This document shows, in pieces, positions 57,836 to 64,000 of a stretch of 64,000 nt of DNA. The DNA comes from an uncultured Litoreibacter sp. (lineage in GTDB: Bacteria; Pseudomonadota; Alphaproteobacteria; Rhodobacterales; Rhodobacteraceae). Location of the stretch: the NCBI RefSeq assembly GCF_947487515.1, contig NZ_CANKWO010000001.1, positions 992,001 to 1,056,000 on the forward strand. The letters are read 5' to 3'. The translations under genes were made by a program, and so were the position numbers. The first letter of the stretch is position 1. Each line of letters opens with the position of its first letter. The notes under the pieces are model-generated. The model was not told the DNA's origin and made no database searches. It worked only from the letters and a program-made list of their open reading frames with translations.

Positions 57836-60136
57836 ATGACCGTAAAAGACATTCTAGAGACCATGGACTATGGCCCCGCCCCCGAAAGCGCCAACGACGC
57901 GCAAGCTTGGCTGGACGCCAAGAACCGCCAGTTCGGGCATTTCATTGGCGGGGAATTCACCACGCCTACACAGGATTTCACCTCAAAGAACCCCGCTACC
58001 GGCGAGGTACTGGCAGGTTTGTCGCAAGCGCGCCAAAGCGATGTGGATGCAGCTGTTGAGGCCGCAAGAAAGGCCCAAAAGGCATGGGCCAAGTCCGGCC
58101 ACACCCGTGCAAAATACCTCTATGCCTTAGCGCGTGCGCTGCAAAAACACGCACGTTTGTTTGCGGTGCTGGAAACCCTCGACAACGGAAAACCCATCCG
58201 CGAAAGCCGCGACATCGACATCCCTTTGGCACAGCGCCATTTCTACCACCACGCGGGCTTTGCCCAACTGATGGAAAGCGAGCTGCCCGACCGCAAGGCT
58301 TTGGGCGTCTGTGGGCAAATCATCCCGTGGAATTTCCCGTTGTTGATGTTGGCATGGAAAATCGCCCCTGCCTTGGCCATGGGCAACACGGTGGTGTTGA
58401 AACCTGCGGAATACACCTCCCTGACCGCCTTGCTGTTTGCCGAGATATGCACCCAGATCGGCTTGCCGAAGGGGGTCGTCAACATCGTGACCGGCGATGG
58501 GGCGGTTGGTGAAATGATCACCGCCGCGGATGTCGACAAACTGGCGTTCACCGGCTCCACCGACGTAGGGCGCATCATCCGCAAGAAAACGGCGGGTTCG
58601 GGAAAAGCGCTGAGCCTCGAGTTGGGAGGAAAGTCCCCCTACATCGTCTTTGATGACGCGGACATCGACAGCGCCGTTGAAGGATTGGTTGACGCCATCT
58701 GGTTCAATCAAGGACAGGTGTGTTGCGCAGGATCGCGGTTGTTGGTGCAAGAGGGTATCGCGGATACATTTTACCGCAAGCTCAAGTCGCGCATGGGCGG
58801 GCTGCGTATTGGCGACCCGCTGGATAAATGCATCGACGTGGGGGCCATCGTGGACCCCGTTCAACGCGCGACAATCGCGGAAATGGTTGCCGCGAATACA
58901 GAAGGTGACACCTATCAGACCACCGCTCCAGAGGGCTGCTTCTACCCCCCGACCCTGATCACAGGGCTCACGACATCCTCTAGGCTGATGCAGGAAGAGA
59001 TTTTCGGGCCTGTGTTGGTCTCTACCACATTCCGCACCCCAGCCGAGGTCGTGGCCATGGCCAATGACACTCGCTACGGGCTCGCCGCGACAGTTTGGAC
59101 CGAGAACGTCAATCTGGCACTTGAGATCGCGCCGAAACTGGTTGCGGGCATCGTTTGGGTGAACGCCACCAACCTGATGGACGCTGCCGCGGGCTTTGGT
59201 GGTGTGCGCGAAAGCGGGCATGGCCGCGAAGGGGGCTGGGAAGGCCTGTCGAGCTACACCAAAGCCAAAGACGCGCCGAAACCCGCTAAACCCGTCACCG
59301 CCTTCACCGGCAAGGGCGGATTGTCAGACCCCATTGACCGGACCGCGAAGCTCTACATCGGTGGTAAGCAAACCCGCCCAGATGGCGGGTATTCGCGGGG
59401 TGTCTACGGGCCGAAAGGCGATGCATTGGGCGAAGTCTCATTGGCCAACCGCAAAGACCTACGCAACGCGGTCGAGGCGGCGCATAAGGCCAAAGGATGG
59501 GGCTCCACCACCGGACACCTGCGCGCGCAAATCTTGTATTACCTTGCTGAGAACCTCTCTGCGCGGGCTGGCGAATTTGCAGACCGTATCAAGGCGATGA
59601 CAGGAAAGCAGGGCAAAGACGAGGTAGAAGCCGCGATAGAGACGCTGTTTACCTACGCAGCTTGGGCCGACAAATTCGATGGCCAAGTCCACGGCGTGCC
59701 GATCAGAGGTGTCGCCTTGGCAATGAAGGAACCTGTCGGCGTAATTGCCGCCCTGTGCGACCCGCGCCCCTTGGCTGGTTTAATCGAAGTCGTGGCGCCC
59801 GCCATCGCAATGGGCAACCGCGTGATCGCTGCGGCCTCCGAGCCGTTCCCCTTGGCAGCAACTGATTTTATTCAGGTGATGGAAACCTCTGATCTGCCCG
59901 CCGGCGTGATCAACCTGCTGACCGGAGACCACAGCGCGTTGGCGTCCCATATGGGCGCGCATATGGATGTGGATGCCGTCTGGAGTTTCGCCGACGCAAG
60001 CCATGCAACGGCCATTGAAACCGGTGCAGCCCTCAACATCAAACGCACGTTGATCGCCCCTGCACCATTGGCGCCCAAAGCCATGCTAGAGGCCGCCACA
60101 GAGGTGAAAAACATCTGGGTCCCTTACGGCGAATAA
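57836..60136 (+). CDS. Two-domain aldehyde dehydrogenase (ALDH16 family)
   Basis: This 766-residue protein fuses two ALDH folds. The first (about 35-490) is complete: IIPWNFP, ELGGKSP with the general-base Glu, and the nucleophile Cys in GQVCCAGSR. The second (about 505-766) keeps the fold (YIGGKQTRPDGGYS, PLAGLIEVVAPAIAMGNRVI) but has no catalytic Cys/Glu pair and is truncated. This matches ALDH16, whose bacterial members are active, unlike the human enzyme. It follows deoC by 4 nt, so acetaldehyde from DeoC is an attractive substrate. The predicted product is an acid plus NADH. Confidence 0.9.
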   Translation: MTVKDILETMDYGPAPESANDAQAWLDAKNRQFGHFIGGEFTTPTQDFTSKNPATGEVLAGLSQARQSDVDAAVEAARKAQKAWAKSGHTRAKYLYALARALQKHARLFAVLETLDNGKPIRESRDIDIPLAQRHFYHHAGFAQLMESELPDRKALGVCGQIIPWNFPLLMLAWKIAPALAMGNTVVLKPAEYTSLTALLFAEICTQIGLPKGVVNIVTGDGAVGEMITAADVDKLAFTGSTDVGRIIRKKTAGSGKALSLELGGKSPYIVFDDADIDSAVEGLVDAIWFNQGQVCCAGSRLLVQEGIADTFYRKLKSRMGGLRIGDPLDKCIDVGAIVDPVQRATIAEMVAANTEGDTYQTTAPEGCFYPPTLITGLTTSSRLMQEEIFGPVLVSTTFRTPAEVVAMANDTRYGLAATVWTENVNLALEIAPKLVAGIVWVNATNLMDAAAGFGGVRESGHGREGGWEGLSSYTKAKDAPKPAKPVTAFTGKGGLSDPIDRTAKLYIGGKQTRPDGGYSRGVYGPKGDALGEVSLANRKDLRNAVEAAHKAKGWGSTTGHLRAQILYYLAENLSARAGEFADRIKAMTGKQGKDEVEAAIETLFTYAAWADKFDGQVHGVPIRGVALAMKEPVGVIAALCDPRPLAGLIEVVAPAIAMGNRVIAAASEPFPLAATDFIQVMETSDLPAGVINLLTGDHSALASHMGAHMDVDAVWSFADASHATAIETGAALNIKRTLIAPAPLAPKAMLEAATEVKNIWVPYGE

Positions 60137-60140
60137 CCAC

Positions 60141-60172
60141 AAAAAACGCCCCGACACTTTCATGTCGGGGCG
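60141..60172 (-). terminator. Terminator downstream of aqpZ
   Basis: A perfect 10-bp stem, CGCCCCGACA/TGTCGGGGCG, has a 6-nt loop. On the minus strand it is followed by TTTTTT, so it terminates aqpZ. It may also stop deoC-ALDH transcripts from the plus strand, though less well. Confidence 0.9.
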
Positions 60173-60196
60173 CAAAAGCTTTCTACGGCACTAAAC

Positions 60197-60877
60197 TTAT
60201 GGCGAGGTTATGCGCGCTTTGTGAAGGAAACCGCCCAATGCGCCACCCAGAAGCGGTGCGACGATGAACAGCCAAAGTTGAGACAATGCGGTAGGGCCCG
60301 CGAACAATGCAGGTCCGATAGACCGAGCAGGGTTAACGGACGTCCCTGTGACAGGAATGCCGATCAGGTGGATCATCACCAATGTCAGACCAATCACAAG
60401 ACCTGCCATCGCCGAGTTTCCGGTCTCTGCCGTGACACCGAGGATCACGACCAAGAAGACAGCTGTTGCAATCACCTCAAATACGAAGGCCGCGGTCATG
60501 CCAAAGCCACCAATGTAGTCTGGGCCCCAGCCATTTTGACCTAGGCCGTTTGCGGCAACATCGTAGCCTGCGGTTTTCCCTGTTGCGATCACATAAATCG
60601 CACCGGCCGCAATGATCGCCCCAATGGTTTGGGACACACAATAGCCGATGAAGTCCTTCATATCGATGCGCCCGGCAACCAATGCCCCCATCGAAACCGC
60701 AGGGTTAAGATGCGCACCGGAAATCTGACCAATCGAATAGGCCATTGCGATAACCGAAATACCAAAGGCGAAACTGATACCGGTGAAGCCGATGTCGCCC
60801 CCCGCCAGTACCGCGGCCCCTACCCCGAAGAAGACAAGGACAAACGTCCCAAATGCTTCTGCTACATATTTATTCAT
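60197..60877 (-). CDS. aqpZ: Aquaporin Z
   Basis: This water channel has 226 residues and six membrane segments with two NPA half-helices (GAHLNPAVSMG and GTSVNPARSIGP). The selectivity-filter Arg follows the second NPA (NPAR), and the His in MIHLIGIPVTGT suits the narrow water-specific filter. It is monocistronic with a strong terminator downstream. Confidence 0.94.
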   Translation of the reverse strand: MNKYVAEAFGTFVLVFFGVGAAVLAGGDIGFTGISFAFGISVIAMAYSIGQISGAHLNPAVSMGALVAGRIDMKDFIGYCVSQTIGAIIAAGAIYVIATGKTAGYDVAANGLGQNGWGPDYIGGFGMTAAFVFEVIATAVFLVVILGVTAETGNSAMAGLVIGLTLVMIHLIGIPVTGTSVNPARSIGPALFAGPTALSQLWLFIVAPLLGGALGGFLHKARITSP

Positions 60878-60984
60878 GGATAACTCCCCTATTCAATTGC
60901 GCAAGCTCCGCCGCGCTCTGTCCTAGGGGTACGACCTAAAGGGCCTTTTCCAAAGTGGGAGAAATCAGCCTAGGTTCCCCGCGC

Positions 60985-61641
60985 CTATTTGCGCGGTTTA
61001 CCTTTCCACGTATCCAGCCACGCCCGAAATCCGCTGCGTCGCTCTTCGGTGTAGTCATCGACGGCATCCCACGTTTCGCCGACGCTTTCGGTTATCGGGT
61101 CAATCTTGGATCTTTTGAACCATTGCGTCATTCGGAACAACCCAAGGCAAAGCCCTGCAAGGATGACCAAGATGATGATGTTCAGCCATGGGATCAGGCG
61201 GGCGTCCGGATCATCCGTGGCCTTGATCCCCACTGCGTTGGGGAAGATGCTGTAGAACTCGTTGCGCCAGCCATAATGGGTCAGGATCACCCACTGCGGG
61301 TTTTCCTTGGTGGAAATCTGGTCAGCAGCTTCGGTTTGCAGGTTCTTGGTGTCGAACTTGAAATAGGGCGGCCAGCCCCAGCCGGTGTCCTCATTGCGGT
61401 ACACCATTGGTTTGCCATTTTTCTGGATCGTTTGCACAAACAGAACATCGCGGTTGGTCTCGGTGGTGTCGCTGCCGGAATCGCCCGACGCCCAGAACCA
61501 AGCATTTTCACCGTAGTCAATGCGCTGCTCGAAAGTGCCGACCACCCGAACAACATCCCGCTGCGGCAGGGTGTAGTGGAAGACGGCGATAACCAACAAC
61601 CAAAAGAGAATGACAACGGCGTATTTGACCCAACGCAACAT
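60985..61641 (-). CDS. DUF1523 family membrane protein
   Basis: This 218-residue protein has an N-terminal membrane segment (YAVVILFWLLVIAVFHYTLP) and a periplasmic domain (RDVVRVVGTFEQRID, WPPYFKFDTKNLQTEA, WVILTHYGWRNEFYSIFPNAVGI). A second membrane segment (WLNIIILVILAGLCLGLF) and a basic cytoplasmic tail follow. It matches the DUF1523 family of Rhodobacterales. Its function is unknown. It follows the small membrane gene by 12 nt and is the last gene of the minus-strand cluster. Confidence 0.75.
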   Translation of the reverse strand: MLRWVKYAVVILFWLLVIAVFHYTLPQRDVVRVVGTFEQRIDYGENAWFWASGDSGSDTTETNRDVLFVQTIQKNGKPMVYRNEDTGWGWPPYFKFDTKNLQTEAADQISTKENPQWVILTHYGWRNEFYSIFPNAVGIKATDDPDARLIPWLNIIILVILAGLCLGLFRMTQWFKRSKIDPITESVGETWDAVDDYTEERRSGFRAWLDTWKGKPRK

Positions 61642-61653
61642 AGCAAAGGTTCC

Positions 61654-61923
61654 TTATTGAAAGTTAACCACGTAGACCAGAACACCGATCACGAGATAAG
61701 GCACCACGAAGACACCAAGAATGAGTTTGCGGCGCAAAGATCCATCATATTCCGCCAACCCTTGTTCGATAAAGGCATCGCGGTCGCCACTGCGCCCTTC
61801 TTCGTCCCATTCGGCACCCAGCTTGCTGCGGCGCACCGAACGTGACCACGCAGATAAGACAAAATAGACGACCAGCATTACGATGAATGCGATCACTGAC
61901 AGGCGTAAAACTGCAAATATCAT
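61654..61923 (-). CDS. Small two-segment membrane protein
   Basis: This 89-residue protein has an N-terminal membrane segment (MIFAVLRLSVIAFIVMLVVY and on), an acidic soluble loop (WDEEGRSGDRDAFIEQGLAEYDGS) and a C-terminal segment (LILGVFVVPYLVIGVLVYVV). I do not recognise a family. The ATG at 61923 overlaps the stop of the DUF6638-like gene by 4 nt, and the DUF1523 gene follows in 12 nt. Membership of this operon is the only clue to its role. Confidence 0.72.
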   Translation of the reverse strand: MIFAVLRLSVIAFIVMLVVYFVLSAWSRSVRRSKLGAEWDEEGRSGDRDAFIEQGLAEYDGSLRRKLILGVFVVPYLVIGVLVYVVNFQ

Positions 61924-63278
61924 CGTTGTCTCCTTACTGCGCCCCAAGGCCCTACTTTCGCAACGACAGTGCGAGGTTCGGGCGCAGGCGCCTCTTCCAT
62001 AGGCGCGTCACCGCTGCCAAACAAGGCCTCGCGCGCACCTGCCTTATCGACCTGATACTCCCGAGACAGGAAATCAGCTACGAAGGCCTTTTTCTGATCG
62101 GGCCACGTCTTGTAGCGCGAGTAGAACAATTCCTTGTGGCAGATGAACAACTGACGCACGTCCAGCATTGAAAGCTCGGACAGCAGCATGTTCACGAGAT
62201 CACGGTCCGCATGGGGTTTGGCCCGCAAAGTATAGAAATAAGCCGGATCATTGGATGAAATCCGAGGCCACGCCCCGCCCCCTTCGGCCCAGCGCAGCAG
62301 TTTCGCAAGCGTATGAAACTCTGGTGGCAAAATTTCTACATAGCGTCGCGCCAATCCCCGAAGATCCTGACGGCGAAAATCGCTTAGATCTGCGTCCATA
62401 GTCGCGGCCACATCCACGATGATAAAATCCATTTTCTGACGCAAGATCGCGACCGCATCCACTCCACGCGCCTTGACAATGGGTTCCACCAGATCGTTGT
62501 CTTCAAGGAATTTTGCAATCTTAGTGCGGTCCGACAGCTTTATCGGCGCACGTCCTTTGCCGATGGGCAGATTGCCCAAATCGTCATCCAAGGACGTTAT
62601 CACCGCAGGTTTTTCAACATCGCGGAAGGCATAGAGCCCGCCGAAATGCGCCGTCCAGAAGTTCCCTTGCTCATAGTCGGTGTGGCCCAACTTGATGGGC
62701 AATCGTGTCACATCGCCGGTTTTATGCGCCAGCGTGATCATGTCGGCGATCAGAACATCATCCCACCATGCGTCATCGCGGGTGCGAAACTCGGTGATCA
62801 TTTCGTCCAGTTTGCTGGCGTCCGAGACGATACCCGACGTTGTATCCGCCTCGATCCGAATTTTGCGAATGTCGAACAAATGTGAAGGCTCGGTGACGCT
62901 ATAGACCGAATTGACCAGCTCCCCCGCCACAGCATCCCGCGCGGTCAGGGCAAAAAGCTGTGCCTCATTGCCTTCAATGAACTGGCGCAGAATGCCGCGC
63001 GCCGTAGAGAATTTTGCCTCGAGCAATGGGGCGGTTTTCTGCTCCGTCGACAGCAAAATAAACTGCCGGTTACACCCTTGCGGGTTCAAGTAAAGATGGT
63101 CACCCAACTCATCGCCCACCTCTGGCGCATAGCCAGAAATATCGACGTGAAAATCCGTCAGGCTGGTCTCCTTGCCGGTCAAATGCTTCAACGCACGGTT
63201 GTAGCGGTCCGCCATGGATTGCCCGCTCACATGGAACAGGTTGCCATACATCAGGCCTTTTTCAATCAATCGCATCAT
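61920..63278 (-). CDS. DUF6638-like protein
   Basis: This 452-residue soluble protein begins MMRLIEKGLMYGNLFHVSGQ. It has a mixed alpha/beta region (DISGYAPEVGDELGDHLYLN, LLSTEQKTAPLLEAKF) and a helical second half (LARRYVEILPPEFHTLAKLL, DLVNMLLSELSMLDVRQLFI). The tail is short and proline-rich. It resembles proteins I know from Rhodobacteraceae as DUF6638. No catalytic motif is evident. It is linked by ATGA overlap to the small membrane protein and lies 3 nt after the preceding gene. Confidence 0.6.
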   Translation of the reverse strand: MMRLIEKGLMYGNLFHVSGQSMADRYNRALKHLTGKETSLTDFHVDISGYAPEVGDELGDHLYLNPQGCNRQFILLSTEQKTAPLLEAKFSTARGILRQFIEGNEAQLFALTARDAVAGELVNSVYSVTEPSHLFDIRKIRIEADTTSGIVSDASKLDEMITEFRTRDDAWWDDVLIADMITLAHKTGDVTRLPIKLGHTDYEQGNFWTAHFGGLYAFRDVEKPAVITSLDDDLGNLPIGKGRAPIKLSDRTKIAKFLEDNDLVEPIVKARGVDAVAILRQKMDFIIVDVAATMDADLSDFRRQDLRGLARRYVEILPPEFHTLAKLLRWAEGGGAWPRISSNDPAYFYTLRAKPHADRDLVNMLLSELSMLDVRQLFICHKELFYSRYKTWPDQKKAFVADFLSREYQVDKAGAREALFGSGDAPMEEAPAPEPRTVVAKVGPWGAVRRQR

Positions 63279-63281
63279 GGC

Positions 63282-63593
63282 TTAGCTCTCCTCGCCTCGC
63301 TTGGACCGCAAAATGTAGCAAACCACCATAAACGGCAGCCAAATCACCGCCGTCAGAGCCGTCCAATACATCGACCAATACCCTAACCCCTGAACGCCGC
63401 CTTCAGCCACCATAACGGCCCTTAGCCAAATGATGTGAAATATGAAAACAACCGGAGAGACCATCATAAGCATATAGCCCACATCCGTCGCGAATTCACG
63501 CAAGGTCTGCGCGGGACGACGGCCATGCCAATATCCCGCCGCCCCCGCAAGCAACACCGGAAGCCCCCAAGTCGCGACCGCAAGCCAGATCAT
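63282..63593 (-). CDS. Small membrane protein
   Basis: This 103-residue protein has three hydrophobic segments (WLAVATWGLPVLLAGAAGYW, YMLMMVSPVVFIFHIIWLRA, WTALTAVIWLPFMVVCYIL) and a basic C-terminal tail. I do not recognise a family. I chose the ATG at 63593; a start at 63650 would run into the upstream gene. It lies between the putative AAA+ ATPase and the DUF6638-like gene, with 16-nt and 3-nt gaps. Confidence 0.65.
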   Translation of the reverse strand: MIWLAVATWGLPVLLAGAAGYWHGRRPAQTLREFATDVGYMLMMVSPVVFIFHIIWLRAVMVAEGGVQGLGYWSMYWTALTAVIWLPFMVVCYILRSKRGEES

Positions 63594-63609
63594 GCAGATA
63601 CCATGCCAA

Positions 63610-64000
63610 TCACCCGCGCAGCTCCAGATACCGCTTCTTCGCTTCCTCATTTAGCCCAAACTCACGGACCATGTTGGCGATGGCCACCTCGTCAGATTTA
63701 TCGGCATAGCGGAATTCGGAATCTGCGTAGCGGTTGATCTCTTGGATCACCATCTCGGTGGTGATCGGCTGACGAAGCTCTTCGATCATGCCCTTCTTTT
63801 CATCGTACGATTTGAACAAGAACAAATCGGGTTCTTCCATCCATTCGTCCGGCAGCTCAAAGTCCATCGCTCGCACCTTCACCGCGTCGGTAATGTTCTT
63901 GATCGCACGTCCCGTAAAGCGGTGGTCAGCCTCTTGGATTGCCTTCAGGTAGGTGCCCATCTTCGCAATCGTATCCAAGTCGCCCACATCCTTGGACACC
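63610..64000 (-). CDS. C-terminal part of a probable AAA+ ATPase (cut by window edge)
   Basis: The frame is open to the window edge, so only the last 130 or so residues are visible; the GTG at 63999 need not be the start. The segment HRFTGRAIKNITDAVKVRAMD resembles the sensor-2/lid helix of AAA+ ATPases, with an acidic stretch (FELPDEWMEEPD) and a helical C terminus (GLNEEAKKRYLELRG). The Walker motifs would lie beyond the window, so the family call is tentative. It is first, among visible genes, in the minus-strand operon with the DUF6638-like and DUF1523 genes. Confidence 0.5.
   Translation of the reverse strand, partial: VSKDVGDLDTIAKMGTYLKAIQEADHRFTGRAIKNITDAVKVRAMDFELPDEWMEEPDLFLFKSYDEKKGMIEELRQPITTEMVIQEINRYADSEFRYADKSDEVAIANMVREFGLNEEAKKRYLELRG

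Overview
The window is a chromosomal segment of an alphaproteobacterium, almost certainly a marine Rhodobacteraceae (Roseobacter group). This rests on protein content: a five-gene F1-ATPase operon without F0 genes, phosphatidylcholine synthase, PhoX, two-domain ALDH16, and several families I know mainly from Rhodobacterales (DUF2125, DUF2161, DUF1523, DUF6638-like). It also rests on a HrcA/CIRCE-controlled groESL. I see no rRNA, tRNA, CRISPR array, transposase or prophage. Coding density is very high, with many 1-4 nt stop/start overlaps.

Layout. 0-5.8 kb: tldD, dprA, an EamA transporter and groES-groEL behind a CIRCE operator. 5.8-15.3 kb: a DUF2161 nuclease-fold protein divergent from an asparagine-synthetase-like protein, then ppaC, a HAD phosphatase, a MaoC hydratase, ribF-ycgN-like-ltaE, an HCCA-isomerase-like protein, prs and a single-domain H-type lectin. 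15.4-21.4 kb: atpHAGDC and a methyltransferase. 21.6-35.4 kb: clpA coupled to an M23 peptidase, a MotA/MotB-like pair with a very long periplasmic coiled coil, chaC, DUF2125, extensin-tyrC-hisC, priA and fsa. 35.4-40.3 kb: an envelope/phosphate block with a 51-residue lipoprotein gene fused by a TAATG overlap to a porin gene, a drug/metabolite transporter behind 11-bp tandem repeats, and phoX behind a three-unit Pho box. 40.4-47.0 kb: DUF484-xerC, a P460-type cytochrome, pcs, ogt and ileS. 47.1-49.5 kb: an NsrR-type regulator divergent from a 57-residue membrane protein, a group III truncated hemoglobin and an FAD monooxygenase, with NsrR-like palindromes between them. 49.5-60.9 kb: the YcjF/YcjX pair, truA, an unknown protein, an ABC-2 exporter, rpe, deoC-ALDH16 and aqpZ. 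61.0-64.0 kb: a minus-strand operon of largely uncharacterised proteins (DUF1523, two small membrane proteins, a DUF6638-like protein) entered from a probable AAA+ ATPase cut by the window edge.

How genes work together. Four regulatory circuits can be read from the DNA: HrcA/CIRCE on groESL, PhoB on phoX, NsrR on the hemoglobin module, and an unidentified dyad ahead of deoC-ALDH16. In the last, acetaldehyde released by DeoC could be oxidised by the co-transcribed dehydrogenase. Five convergent gene pairs end in a 4-nt tail-to-tail stop overlap, four of them sharing the tetranucleotide CTAG, which leaves no room for terminators. The most promising under-described units are the NsrR-linked 57-residue membrane protein with its hemoglobin, the DUF6638-like/AAA+ operon at the right edge, the coiled-coil MotA/B-like complex, and the porin-coupled micro-lipoprotein.
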